From: Halomonas dongshanensis
GTDB lineage: Bacteria > Pseudomonadota > Gammaproteobacteria > Pseudomonadales > Halomonadaceae
DNA: 64,000 nt
Assembly: GCF_024790395.1 (NCBI RefSeq)
Contig: NZ_JAJISC010000010.1
Span: 1-64,000, forward strand
Direction: 5' to 3'
In this document: one piece after another, positions 19,487 through 30,098 of the stretch
Layout: each line of letters opens with the position of its first letter
How positions within the stretch are numbered: the stretch's first letter is position 1
Translations under genes and position numbers: made by a program
The notes under the pieces: model-generated
What the model saw: the letters and a program-made list of their open reading frames with translations, nothing else
What the model was told of the DNA's origin: nothing
Database searches by the model: none

Positions 19487-20659
19487 TCAGCGGGGACGCA
19501 AACCGCTGACCGCGTGGCGAATAAGGGTAAGGGCGTGGTCGATATCGGCCGTCTGGGTAAAGCGGCCAAAGCTAAAGCGCAGTGACGCCAGGGCGAGTGC
19601 GCGCGGTACACCCACCTCCAACAGCACGTAGGAGGGATCGACGCTGGCCGAATTGCACGCCGAGCCGGTCGAGACGGCGACATCGCGCAGCGCCATGAGC
19701 AGTGACTCCCCATCGACGTCGGCGAAGGCCAAGTTGACGATGTTGGGTACCACCTCGGCCTCGGCCTCGGGCGAGTTGAGACGAGCGCCCGGCACCTCGG
19801 CAATGCCAGTGAGAAAGCGGGCGCGCAGCTGGGCAATGCGCGTTTGTTCGGCTTCGGCTTCTTGGGCGAGCAGGGCAAAGGCTTCGCCCATGGCGGCGAT
19901 CTGATGGGTCGGTAGCGTGCCCGAGCGCATGCCGCGCTCGTGCCCGCCGCCATGAATCAGTGCCTCGATACGCATCTCGGGGCTGCGCTTGACGTAGAGC
20001 GCCCCCACGCCTTTGGGGCCATAAGCCTTATGCGCCGAGAGCGACATCAAGTCGATGCCTTGGGCCACTACATCGAGAGCTATGCGCCCGCTCGCCTGGG
20101 CGGCATCGGTATGAAAGCAGGCGCCGAATTCATGGGCGACGGCGGCGAGCCCGGCAATATCGTTGATGCTGCCGAGCTCGTTGTTGACCGCCATCAGCGA
20201 GACCAGTGCGGTGTCGTCGCGCATCGCCGCGCGTAGCTGCGCAGGTTGAATACGGCCATCCGCTCCCGGCGCAAGCCAGGTCACCTCGAAGCCTTCGCGC
20301 TCAAGCGCCTTAGCGGTGTCGATGACGGCCTTGTGCTCGATGGTCGAAGTGACCAAGTGCATACCGCGTTCGCGATTGGCGCGCATGAAGCCGGTGAGGG
20401 CGAGGTTGTCGGCCTCGGTGGCGCCGCTGGTCCAGACGATCTCGCGCGGGTCGGCATTGATTGCATCGGCGACCTGGCGGCGCGCCTGCTCGACCGCCTG
20501 TTCGGCCTGCCAGCCCAGCATATGGCTGCGTGAGGCCGGATTGGCGAACAACTGATCGACGGTCAGGTAGCGCTGCATCACCGCGGCCACGCGCGCATCC
20601 ACCGGGGTGGTGGCGGCGTAGTCGAGGTAGATGGGAAGCGGGGGTGTGGTCATCGTCAT
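19487..20659 (-). CDS. iscS: Cysteine desulfurase IscS, without the IscU-binding C-terminal tail
   Basis: 390 residues. The PLP Lys is K211 in LSAHKAYGPKG, and the catalytic Cys is C335 in GSACNSASVDPS on the mobile loop. The fold and motifs match IscS over the whole length, but the chain stops at GLRPR, where E. coli IscS continues for about 20 residues (LWEMYKQG...). That tail is known to contact IscU, and no iscU is present next door. The enzyme takes sulfur from cysteine and may here serve tRNA thiolation or another scaffold, for example SUF encoded elsewhere (inference). It lies 80 bp below iscR. Confidence 0.92.
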   Translation of the reverse strand: MTMTTPPLPIYLDYAATTPVDARVAAVMQRYLTVDQLFANPASRSHMLGWQAEQAVEQARRQVADAINADPREIVWTSGATEADNLALTGFMRANRERGMHLVTSTIEHKAVIDTAKALEREGFEVTWLAPGADGRIQPAQLRAAMRDDTALVSLMAVNNELGSINDIAGLAAVAHEFGACFHTDAAQASGRIALDVVAQGIDLMSLSAHKAYGPKGVGALYVKRSPEMRIEALIHGGGHERGMRSGTLPTHQIAAMGEAFALLAQEAEAEQTRIAQLRARFLTGIAEVPGARLNSPEAEAEVVPNIVNLAFADVDGESLLMALRDVAVSTGSACNSASVDPSYVLLEVGVPRALALASLRFSFGRFTQTADIDHALTLIRHAVSGLRPR

Positions 20660-20739
20660 GGTCAGCCGTTATGAAGTAAAGCCAATGTCTGCAGCCAGTA
20701 TAGGCACAAGGAACAAGAGATAAGCGGTTGAAGGAGTGG

Positions 20740-21207
20740 TCAGCTCGACGAGGCGAGTACGCCGGTTTCCAGGTGGCGCTGCTGGCGCGTGGCGACCTGA
20801 ATCACATCCGGGCGCTGCATCAACTGGGCCAGGGTCACGTCATCGAGGAAGTGGCGAATCTGGCTCGACAGGTCGCACCACAGGTGGTGGGTCAGGCAGG
20901 TGTCGCCCTGCTGGCAGTCGGACAGGCCCTGGCAACGCGTGGCATCCAGCGTTTCACTGACCGCATCGATGACCTGGGCGACGCTGATCGTCTCGGGCGG
21001 CTTAGCCAAGCGGTAGCCGCCGCCTGGGCCGCGCACGCTGCTGACCAGCCCCGCTCTACGCAGGCGCGCGAACAGCTGCTCCAGATAGGAGAGCGAAATC
21101 TGCTGGCGCTGAGCGATGTCGCTCAGGCAGGTAGGGCAGTGCTGGGCGTTCAGCGCCAGATCCAGCATGGCGGTCACGGCGTAGCGGCCCTTGGTGGTCA
21201 GACGCAT
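20740..21207 (-). CDS. iscR: Fe-S cluster-sensing Rrf2-family regulator IscR
   Basis: 155 residues. N-terminal winged helix ([19 protein letters not shown]) and the three cluster ligands C92, C98 and C104 in [14 protein letters not shown], plus H107, all as in E. coli IscR. It can therefore hold the 2Fe-2S cluster used for feedback, even though the neighbouring scaffold genes are absent. It heads iscR-iscS-iscA. A sigma-70-like promoter with a dyad lies upstream. Confidence 0.95.
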   Translation of the reverse strand: MRLTTKGRYAVTAMLDLALNAQHCPTCLSDIAQRQQISLSYLEQLFARLRRAGLVSSVRGPGGGYRLAKPPETISVAQVIDAVSETLDATRCQGLSDCQQGDTCLTHHLWCDLSSQIRHFLDDVTLAQLMQRPDVIQVATRQQRHLETGVLASSS

Positions 21208-21256
21208 GTCGGGTACCTCGGCGCTGCTCGAAAGCGCTCAACGCAAGTGTGCCGCC

Positions 21257-21286
21257 ATTATGTGAAAGACCAAGTAGTGTGGTCAA
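21257..21286 (-). promoter_or_regulatory. Candidate iscR promoter with overlapping dyad
   Basis: On the minus strand TTGACC (21286-21281), an 18-nt spacer, then CATAAT (21262-21257). A dyad GACCA-N7-TGGTC covers 21268-21284, between the two boxes, and could be an autoregulatory site for IscR. The -35 box overlaps the cysE stop codon, so iscR has its own start point inside the trmJ-cysE-iscR row. Confidence 0.45.
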
Positions 21287-22176
21287 CCATTACCCCGCGT
21301 CGGCGGCTCGTGATCCCTCGACGTTGTCTCTTCCAGCGAGGCTTTTTCCGACGACGCTTTTTCCGCTGAGGCTTTAGTGCCCCCGCAGACACTAGAGGCT
21401 TCATCAAGCACGCTGGCGAAATCTTCGCTGCGAAGCTCGGGGAGCTGGCCATCGCGGTAGCTGGCGTCGAGCTTGCGCAGGGTCGAGCACATACGCTCGA
21501 TGCGCTCGTCGACCATCTGCATGTGATCGAGCATGGCCTGCATCGAGCGGGCAACCGGGTCGGGCATGTCCTGGCTCACGCCATAGGCATCGAAGCCGAA
21601 CTTCTGTTTGATCGCTTCGCGCCGGGCGGGATCGACCTCCAGCGCCTCTTCGACGTCGGGTTCGGCGCGCTGGACGATCTTGCCGGGAATGCCCACCACC
21701 GTCGCGCCCGGCGGCACTTCTTTTGTCACCACGGCATTGGAGCCCACCTTGGCGCCTGCGCCGACGACGAAGGGCCCTAGAATCTTGGCGCCTGCGCCGA
21801 CGATCACGCCGTCGCCAAGGGTGGGGTGGCGCTTGCCTTTGTTCCAGCTGGTGCCGCCTAGGGTAACGCCATGGTAGAGCGTAACGTCGTTGCCGATTTG
21901 GGCGGTCTCACCGATGACCACCCCCATGCCGTGGTCGATAAAAAAGCGACGGCCGATCTGAGCGCCAGGATGGATTTCGATGCCGGTGAGCCAGCGCGCC
22001 AGCGTGGAGTTGGTTCGCGCCAGCCATTTGATGTTCTTGGTCCACAGCCAGTGATTTACCCGGTGCGCCAGCAGCGCGTGAAGCCCCGGATAGTTGGTGA
22101 GGACCTCGAAGAAGTTGCGCGCCGCCGGATCGCGGTCGAAAACGCTGTTGATGTCCTCACGGAGGCGATCGAACAT
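21283..22176 (-). CDS. cysE: Serine O-acetyltransferase CysE (EpsC/NifP-like short form)
   Basis: 297 residues. The left-handed beta-helix hexapeptide repeats contain [19 protein letters not shown] and [10 protein letters not shown], with catalytic His and Asp in IDHG. Makes O-acetylserine, the first step of cysteine synthesis. The N-terminal helical part is short compared with E. coli CysE, as in the EpsC/NifP group next to iscR. The last ~30 residues are a low-complexity KAS/EKAS tail outside the fold. The neighbours trmJ-cysE-iscR follow the Pseudomonas/Azotobacter order and feed cysteine to the desulfurase. Confidence 0.94.
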   Translation of the reverse strand: MFDRLREDINSVFDRDPAARNFFEVLTNYPGLHALLAHRVNHWLWTKNIKWLARTNSTLARWLTGIEIHPGAQIGRRFFIDHGMGVVIGETAQIGNDVTLYHGVTLGGTSWNKGKRHPTLGDGVIVGAGAKILGPFVVGAGAKVGSNAVVTKEVPPGATVVGIPGKIVQRAEPDVEEALEVDPARREAIKQKFGFDAYGVSQDMPDPVARSMQAMLDHMQMVDERIERMCSTLRKLDASYRDGQLPELRSEDFASVLDEASSVCGGTKASAEKASSEKASLEETTSRDHEPPTRGNG

Positions 22177-22359
22177 GAAAGGTTCCTTGAAACGAAAAGG
22201 CGGCGGCGGAAAACCTGGCGCAACCGATGCACAGAAGATTGGCGTACAGCGTGGCAGCGGCGTTTAAAGTGAATCACTCAACGTGGGGGCGCGTGTTACC
22301 GGCTTCAAGCCTACGCCCTCTTCCATCGGGGCTTATTCCTCTGGGAGTATGCCCTGAGT

Positions 22360-23127
22360 CTAGTGGTTGGCGCCGCTGCCTGCTTTATTGCTAGCCGCTT
22401 TCTCCGTGGCCGAGAGAATGCCGCGCAGAATGTTCATCTCCATCTTCTCGACCCGGGCACGCAGGTAAAGGCGGCGCAGTCGGGCCATGAGCTGGCGCGG
22501 CTGGGCAGGATCATGAAAGCCGACGGTGACTAGCGTACGCTCCAGATGCTCGAAGTAGCGCTCGAGCTCGGCATGCGTGGCAGGCGCTTCCTCGGTATCC
22601 GGTGTTTCTTGTGCAGACGGCTCTTCCTGTTGGGCAAGCCAGGCCATACGGCACTCGTAGACCATTACCTGTACGGCGGCTGCCAGGTTGAGCGAGCTGA
22701 AATCGGGGTTGGTAGGAATGTGCACGTGAGCGTGGCAGCGCTGCAGTTCGGCGTTGCTCAGGCCGCTGTCCTCGCGCCCGAACACCAGCGCCACGCGGGC
22801 ATCTTCACTTTGGCACTCCTGGGGTAAGCGCTCGGCCAGGGTGCGCGGCGTGACCATCGGCCAGGGCAGGGTGCGCGAACGGGCGCTGGCCCCGACTGCC
22901 AGGGTGCAGTCGGCCACCGCCTCTTCGAGGGTCGGGTACACGCGGGCGTTATGTAGCAGGTGATCGGCGCCTGAGGCGCGCGAAATGCTCTCCTGGGTGA
23001 TGACGTCGCAGCGCGGCGCCACCAGCGCCAGATCCGTAAGGCCCATGTTATGCATGGCGCGGACCACGCCGCCGATGTTGCCAGGGTGGCTGGTGCCGAT
23101 GAGGACGATGCGAATACGCTCAAGCAT
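22360..23127 (-). CDS. trmJ: tRNA (cytidine/uridine-2'-O-)-methyltransferase TrmJ
   Basis: 255 residues. SPOUT-class methyltransferase with the SpoU motifs IVLIGTSHPGNIGGVVRAM near the N-terminus, ARVALVFGREDSGL in the middle and NPDFSSLNLAAAVQ towards the C-terminus. The C-terminal ~80 residues are a helical dimerisation extension. Methylates the 2'-OH of nucleotide 32 in several tRNAs. Divergent from suhB with 214 bp between the starts. Confidence 0.94.
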   Translation of the reverse strand: MLERIRIVLIGTSHPGNIGGVVRAMHNMGLTDLALVAPRCDVITQESISRASGADHLLHNARVYPTLEEAVADCTLAVGASARSRTLPWPMVTPRTLAERLPQECQSEDARVALVFGREDSGLSNAELQRCHAHVHIPTNPDFSSLNLAAAVQVMVYECRMAWLAQQEEPSAQETPDTEEAPATHAELERYFEHLERTLVTVGFHDPAQPRQLMARLRRLYLRARVEKMEMNILRGILSATEKAASNKAGSGANH

Positions 23128-23341
23128 GATGAGACCCGGAAATGACCTGAAGATGAAAAGACCCGAAGGCGATGCGCGGGAAGTTTAGCATGCCCACGTA
23201 GCGTGGCCGAAAGCGCTCTGCTAGAATTGCCGCCCAATTGACGCTCGATCTGTTGGCACTGGGTACGTGAGTGCTGGCGCTTGGCATCGAGGCTTAGCGC
23301 GTCAACCCCGTTCTTTAACATCACTGTCACAAGGTCCGATC

Positions 23342-24136
23342 ATGAGTCCGATGATCCAGTACACGCTGCGCGCCGCGCGTAGCGCCGTCGAACATTTTTT
23401 GCGTATCCGCGAGCGCATCGAAAACGCGCACGAGGAGTCCAACCTCGACCGCCTGCTCGAAGACGCCGCGCGCAAAGCCGAAGGCACCATCGTCCACCAG
23501 CTGGAGCGTGGCTACCCGCAGCATGGCGTTAGCGGTCGCTACACTCCGTTCAAGGCCGGTGAAGGCGAAGGCGCCGACATCGTATGGAAAATCGAACCGC
23601 TCCACGGCTACTCCGCGCTTTCTGTCGCGGGTAAGGGCTTCGCCCTGTCGGTGGTGTGCTTGGTCAAGAATCGCCCCGAGCACGCGGTCGTGATCGCACC
23701 TTTCAGTGATGATGAATTTCTCGCCAGCCGCGGCCGCGGCGCTCAGCACAATGGCAAGCGTATGCGCGTGAGCAAGGCCAGTGCCATTGGCGCGACGCGC
23801 CTCTCCATGAGCCTGCCCGAAAGCTGGCTTCGCCCGCGTCACCTGCCGACCTACCTGACCCTGATTCAGCAGCTAGCCCCCCAAGTGGATACGCTCTTCG
23901 CTACCGGTAGCGGCCTGCTCGATATTCTCGAAATGGCCAGCGGTCGTACCGATAGCGTTTTCGTCCTGGGTCTCGAAGAGCAGGATCTTCAAGTCGGTAG
24001 CTTGGTGCTCAAAGAAGCCGGTGCGCTTAGCGGCACACCCAGCGGCCAACCAAGCCTGCAGGCGGAGGGCCAGCTCATGGCTGCCAATCCGCGCCTCTAC
24101 AAGGCGCTGCTCAAGCAGCTGGCGCCGCACGTCTAA
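23342..24136 (+). CDS. suhB: SuhB-like inositol monophosphatase-fold protein, catalytic residues lost
   Basis: 264 residues from ATG 23342 (AAGG 7 nt upstream); the frame runs back to 23267 without support. The whole chain aligns with SuhB by eye (YPQH, RGRGAQHNGK, ATGSGLLDI, GRTD, KEAGA, NPRLYKALL). The metal site is destroyed: the family motif DPxDGT is EPLHGY at residues 85-90, the Glu of the TEESG loop is replaced (GRYTP), and WD is QD near 214-215. Family knowledge: SuhB is a phosphatase, but in E. coli it also works in rRNA antitermination with Nus factors independently of catalysis. Inference: a pseudoenzyme kept for the RNA polymerase role. The divergence from trmJ is the usual location. 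Confidence 0.85.
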   Translation: MSPMIQYTLRAARSAVEHFLRIRERIENAHEESNLDRLLEDAARKAEGTIVHQLERGYPQHGVSGRYTPFKAGEGEGADIVWKIEPLHGYSALSVAGKGFALSVVCLVKNRPEHAVVIAPFSDDEFLASRGRGAQHNGKRMRVSKASAIGATRLSMSLPESWLRPRHLPTYLTLIQQLAPQVDTLFATGSGLLDILEMASGRTDSVFVLGLEEQDLQVGSLVLKEAGALSGTPSGQPSLQAEGQLMAANPRLYKALLKQLAPHV

Positions 24137-24170
24137 GCGCTAGCCGCCTATAGAAGACCGTGCAAACAAA

Positions 24171-24209
24171 AGCCCCTGGCGAGTCATCCTCGCCAGGGGC
24201 TTTGCTTTT
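24171..24209. terminator. Bidirectional terminator between suhB and secF
   Basis: 13-bp perfect stem AGCCCCTGGCGAG (24171-24183) and CTCGCCAGGGGCT (24189-24201), loop TCATC. An A-run precedes it and TTTGCTTTT follows it, so it can stop both convergent transcripts. Confidence 0.9.
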
Positions 24210-24255
24210 GCTAAGCGCAGCCGTCGTTCGCTAACGGCTGCGCCAAGAGCGCCGG

Positions 24256-25185
24256 TTAGGGCAGCTCCTCCTCTTCATCGTGCGCTTTCTTGGTCGGGAT
24301 TAGGTCTTCGCGGCTGAGCTTGAGCGGGATCAAGAGCGCCCCCGAGATGTAGATCGACGAGAACGTGCCCACGCCGATGCCGATGAGCAGCGCGATGGCG
24401 AAGTTCTGGATCATGTCGCCGCCCAGCACCAGCAGCGCTAGCAGTACCAGCATGGTGGTGCCAGAGGTCGCCAGGGTGCGTGAGAGCGTGGCGTTGATCG
24501 CTTCGTTGAAGATCTGCGCCATATCGTCGATGCGTGACATGCGGATGTTCTCGCGAATGCGGTCGTAGACGACGATGGTGTCGTTCAGCGAGTAGCCGAT
24601 GACGGCAAGGATCGCGGCCAGCACGGTCAGGTCGAAGTCGAGCTGGAACAGCGCGAATACGCCCACCACGATCACCACGTCGTGCAGCAGCGCGAGCAGC
24701 GCGCCGATGGCGAACTTGTACTGGAAGCGAAAAGCGACGTAGACCATTACCACGCCGAGCGCGACGAGCAGGCCAAGGCCGCTCTGGTCACGCAGCTGAT
24801 CGCCCACCTGAGCGCCGACGAACTCAGCGCGCACCAGATTGACGGCGTCGCCATCGGCGCGAAGGATATTGGTCACCTGGTTGCCAACGTCGGAATCGAA
24901 GGCCTGCTGCAGACGGATCAGAATTTCGTTGGATGCACCAAAGGTCTGTACTGAGACGTCTTGAAAGCCACTGCCTTCGAGTAGCTGGCGCACGGTATCG
25001 AGCGAGGGCGCGACGTCATAGCGCACCTCGACCAGGGTGCCGCCGGTGAAGTCCAGGCCCAGATTGAGCTGCATGAATAGCACAGCACCAATGGAGATGA
25101 CCAGCATGAGCGCGGAGGCGATGAACGCCAGCTTGCGCCGCCCCATGAAGTCGATATGCAGTTGTGATAGGGGTTTCATGGCCAC
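24256..25185 (-). CDS. secF: Protein translocase subunit SecF
   Basis: 309 residues. First membrane span, then the periplasmic GLDFTGGTLVEV motif, then five more spans. The later RND-type motifs VIGYSLNDTIVVYDRIREN and TTMLVLLALLVLGG mark SecF. Uses the proton-motive force with SecD to complete export through SecYEG. The start is 3 bp after the secD stop. The C-terminus ends in an acidic cytosolic tail (HDEEEELP). Confidence 0.97.
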   Translation of the reverse strand: MAMKPLSQLHIDFMGRRKLAFIASALMLVISIGAVLFMQLNLGLDFTGGTLVEVRYDVAPSLDTVRQLLEGSGFQDVSVQTFGASNEILIRLQQAFDSDVGNQVTNILRADGDAVNLVRAEFVGAQVGDQLRDQSGLGLLVALGVVMVYVAFRFQYKFAIGALLALLHDVVIVVGVFALFQLDFDLTVLAAILAVIGYSLNDTIVVYDRIRENIRMSRIDDMAQIFNEAINATLSRTLATSGTTMLVLLALLVLGGDMIQNFAIALLIGIGVGTFSSIYISGALLIPLKLSREDLIPTKKAHDEEEELP

Positions 25186-25188
25186 CTC

Positions 25189-27042
25189 TTAAATCCAGAG
25201 CTTGGCGACGGGCTTCTTGCCATAGGTCAAGTTGACCATGGCGCGAGTGACCATCAGTGCGGTGAATAGCGACGTCAAAATGCCGATGGAGAGCGTCACG
25301 GCAAAGCCCTTGACCGGTCCGGTGCCGATGGAGAACAGAATCACCGCCACCAGTAGGGTGGTGATGTTGGCATCGACGATGGAGGTGAAGGCACGCTCGT
25401 AACCGGCGTGAATCGCCTGTTGAGCGGATAGACCGTTACGCATCTCTTCGCGTATACGCTCGAAGATCAGCACGTTGGCGTCCACCGCCATCCCCAGCGT
25501 CAGGACGACACCGGCGATGCCGGGCAGCGTGAGCGTCGCACCCAGCAGCGACATGATCGCCACCAAAAGCGTCAAGTTGAAGGCGAGAGCGATATTGGCA
25601 AAGAGGCCAAATACCTTGTAGCGCACCAGCATGAAGAGCACGATCAAAAGTAGGCCTACCTGTACCGAGAGCAGGCCGCGCTCGATATTCTCAGCACCCA
25701 GGCTCGGGCCGATGGTGCGCTCTTGGGCGAAGTAGATCGGCGCCGCCAGTGAGCCCGAGCGCAGGAGTAGTGCCAACTCGCCCGCTTCGGTGGGCGAGTC
25801 GAGCCCGGTGATGCGGAAGCTGTTGCCCAGCGCACTCTGAATGGTGGCAAGGCTGATGATGCCGCGCTCGACGTAGGGCTCGCGGATGGTGATCTGCTCG
25901 CCGGTTTCAGGGTCGACGGAGACGGTGTCTTCGCTACGGTGCTCGATGAACAGCACCGCCATATTACGCCCGAGGTTGGTGCGCGTGGCGCGGTTCATCA
26001 GCGTGCCGCCGGTGCCGTCGAGGTTGATGTTGACCTGCGGACGACCGTTTTCATCGAAGCTGCGGCTAGCGCTGGAGACGCTGTCGCCGGTGATGATGAC
26101 ATCACGCATCAGCTCGGCGCTGCGCGAGGCGTCGTTACGAAACGCGAGCGTTTCGGTTTCGTTGCTGGGTGTGTCGGGGCGCGCTTCTAAGCGGAATTCG
26201 AGGTTGGCGGTGGCGCCGACGATGCGCTTGGCCGCCACGGTGTCCTGCACGCCGGGCAGTTCGACCACGATCTGGTTAGGGCCTTGGCGCTGCACCATGG
26301 GCTCGGCAACGCCAAGCTCGTTGACCCGGTTGCGCAGGGTGGTCAGGTTCTGGTTGACGGCGTAGTCCTGAATTTCGTTGACCTGTTGATCGGTCAGCGA
26401 CATCACCAAGCGTGCGGCACGACCGTCGCCTTCGTTGGTGTACTCGAAATTGGGAAAGTCGCGGCTGATCAGGCGGCGAGCCGTATCACGATCTTCGGGG
26501 CTGGCGAAATCGACCGACAGCGTACGGCCCTCCACCTCGGTATTGCGGTAGCGAATACGCTCGCCGCGCAGAAGCTCACGAATAGCGCTGGCATTGACTT
26601 CCAAACGCTGGGTGAGGGCTGCTTCCATATCGACTTCGAGCAGGAAGTGAACGCCGCCCCGCAGGTCGAGCCCCAGGGTCATGGGTGATGCGGAGAGCGA
26701 TTGCAGCCAAGCGGGTGTGGCCTCGGCGAGGTTGAGCGCGACGGTGGCGTCGTTGCCGAGCGTTTGGGCAGCGATATCGCGGGCACGCAGCTGGTCGTCG
26801 GCGTGATTGAGGCGAATCAGCCACTGATCGTTGAGGGATTCGACGGCCTTGATGCCGATGCCTTGCTCGGTCAGCGCGCTTTCCACCGCATCGACCTGGC
26901 GTTCGTCCAAGGCGCTGCCCTGGGCGTTGCTGAGCTGAATGGCGGGGTCTTCAGGGTACAGGTTGGGAAGCGAGTAGATCAGACCAGCGGCCAGAACGAC
27001 CAAAATGATCAGATACTTCCACAGGGGATAACGGTTGAGCAT
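25189..27042 (-). CDS. secD: Protein translocase subunit SecD
   Basis: 617 residues from ATG 27042, matching the ~615 of E. coli; the frame to 27102 adds 20 residues without a membrane start. It has an N-terminal span (LIILVVLAAGLIYSLPNLY), GLDLRGGVHFLLEVD, a large periplasmic region with the P1 domains, and five C-terminal spans with TLPGIAGVVLTLGMAVDANVL. Works with SecF. Upstream of it, after yajC, is an 11-bp hairpin. Confidence 0.97.
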   Translation of the reverse strand: MLNRYPLWKYLIILVVLAAGLIYSLPNLYPEDPAIQLSNAQGSALDERQVDAVESALTEQGIGIKAVESLNDQWLIRLNHADDQLRARDIAAQTLGNDATVALNLAEATPAWLQSLSASPMTLGLDLRGGVHFLLEVDMEAALTQRLEVNASAIRELLRGERIRYRNTEVEGRTLSVDFASPEDRDTARRLISRDFPNFEYTNEGDGRAARLVMSLTDQQVNEIQDYAVNQNLTTLRNRVNELGVAEPMVQRQGPNQIVVELPGVQDTVAAKRIVGATANLEFRLEARPDTPSNETETLAFRNDASRSAELMRDVIITGDSVSSASRSFDENGRPQVNINLDGTGGTLMNRATRTNLGRNMAVLFIEHRSEDTVSVDPETGEQITIREPYVERGIISLATIQSALGNSFRITGLDSPTEAGELALLLRSGSLAAPIYFAQERTIGPSLGAENIERGLLSVQVGLLLIVLFMLVRYKVFGLFANIALAFNLTLLVAIMSLLGATLTLPGIAGVVLTLGMAVDANVLIFERIREEMRNGLSAQQAIHAGYERAFTSIVDANITTLLVAVILFSIGTGPVKGFAVTLSIGILTSLFTALMVTRAMVNLTYGKKPVAKLWI

Positions 27043-27126
27043 GCAGGCCCTGCCTTCAATGTGAAACGGAGTGCCGCGTTCAAGACTGCTTGCGCGCGGC
27101 AAAGTTCACCATCGTATAGACCATGT

Positions 27127-27166
27127 CACCCCTGCCGAGGGGGTTGGCACGGTAACGGCAGGGGTG
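27127..27166 (-). other. Hairpin between yajC and secD
   Basis: CACCCCTGCCG (27127-27137) and CGGCAGGGGTG (27156-27166), perfect 11-bp stem with an 18-nt loop, in the 133-nt gap between yajC and secD. No U tract follows on the minus strand, so processing or attenuation is more likely than full termination. Confidence 0.5.
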
Positions 27167-27175
27167 GCGTGAGAC

Positions 27176-27502
27176 TTAGATAGACTTAATGGTACCTTTG
27201 GGCAGGACAGCCGCCACAGCGCTCTTCTGAACGTTGACTTCGGTGCCGTCAGCCACTTCCATGGCGATGAACTCGTCGCTCACCTTGGTGATGCGACCTA
27301 CCAGACCACCGCCGATGACGATCTCGTCACCTTTGTCCAAGCCGCCGATCAACTGGCGATGCTGCTTGGCGCGTTTGGCCTGCGGACGCCACAGCAGGAA
27401 GTAGAAGATCAGCACGAAACCGACCAGCATGACGATCTGGGCGATGCCGCCACCGGCCGCCGCTTCCTGCGCGTGGGCGGGTGAGATGAAGAAGTCCAGC
27501 AT
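27176..27502 (-). CDS. yajC: Preprotein translocase accessory subunit YajC
   Basis: 108 residues from ATG 27502 with AGGAG 8 nt upstream. One membrane span (IAQIVMLVGFVLIFYFLLW) preceded by a short periplasmic Ala/Glu/Gly-rich N-terminus, then the conserved RPQAKRAKQH and GLVGRITKVSD. Binds SecDF. Order tgt-yajC-secD-secF is the standard one. Confidence 0.95.
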   Translation of the reverse strand: MLDFFISPAHAQEAAAGGGIAQIVMLVGFVLIFYFLLWRPQAKRAKQHRQLIGGLDKGDEIVIGGGLVGRITKVSDEFIAMEVADGTEVNVQKSAVAAVLPKGTIKSI

Positions 27503-27544
27503 GGTAGACACTCCTGATGAGAGAGGTTGGGGGGTAAACGTTAC

Positions 27545-27573
27545 CCTCGGGCGCACCCAGGGTGCGCCCGAGG
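27545..27573 (-). other. Very GC-rich hairpin between tgt and yajC
   Basis: CCTCGGGCGCACCC (27545-27558), one base A, GGGTGCGCCCGAGG (27560-27573). In RNA this is a 13-bp stem with a 3-nt loop. It has no U tract on either side. It overlies the end of the tgt transcript, where it could slow polymerase or protect a processed 3' end. Confidence 0.6.
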
Positions 27574-27574
27574 C

Positions 27575-29792
<2,218 letters not shown>

Positions 29793-29850
29793 CGGTGGGC
29801 AATCAGGCGCATAGGATAGCGCGTCGCAACGTTAAAGTCAGCGCATACGA

Positions 29851-29878
29851 TTGACCTGCGTAGGTATCTGCGTATAAT
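29851..29878 (+). promoter_or_regulatory. Sigma-70 promoter of tRNA-Leu
   Basis: TTGACC (29851-29856), 16-nt spacer, perfect TATAAT (29873-29878). The predicted start point is within a few bases of the tRNA 5' end at 29890. Confidence 0.85.
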
Positions 29879-29889
29879 ACGCCACCATT

Positions 29890-29976
29890 GCCGGTATGGC
29901 GGAATTGGTAGACGCAGCGGATTCAAAATCCGCCGCCTTTACGGGTGTGTCAGTTCGAGTCTGACTACCGGCACCA
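29890..29976 (+). tRNA. tRNA-Leu (anticodon CAA)
   Basis: An 87-nt tRNA with CCA encoded (29974-29976). The acceptor stem GCCGGTA (29890-29896) pairs with TACCGGC (29966-29972). The anticodon stem GCGGA/TCCGC encloses loop TTCAAAA, so the anticodon is CAA, reading UUG. The long variable arm and the T-loop GTTCGAGTC fit a class II leucine tRNA. Confidence 0.95.
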
Positions 29977-29984
29977 TATATATC

Positions 29985-30016
29985 AAGGGCTTAGCGTTCA
30001 TCGCTAGGCCCTTTTT
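29985..30016 (+). terminator. Terminator after tRNA-Leu
   Basis: AAGGGCTTAGCG (29985-29996), loop TTCAT, CGCTAGGCCCTT (30002-30013) with one G-U wobble, then a T run to 30016. Confidence 0.88.
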
Positions 30017-30098
30017 AGTTTCTGATCGGCCGAAAGTGTCAACAAAGTGTCCACCGGTATCGGCTGCCTTTCTGTTTGTCTTCGTTCCTACCTGCGTT

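Noticed and set aside
29890-30098. Phage or island attachment site at tRNA-Leu
   Set aside because: No integrase, no repeat of the tRNA 3' end nearby.
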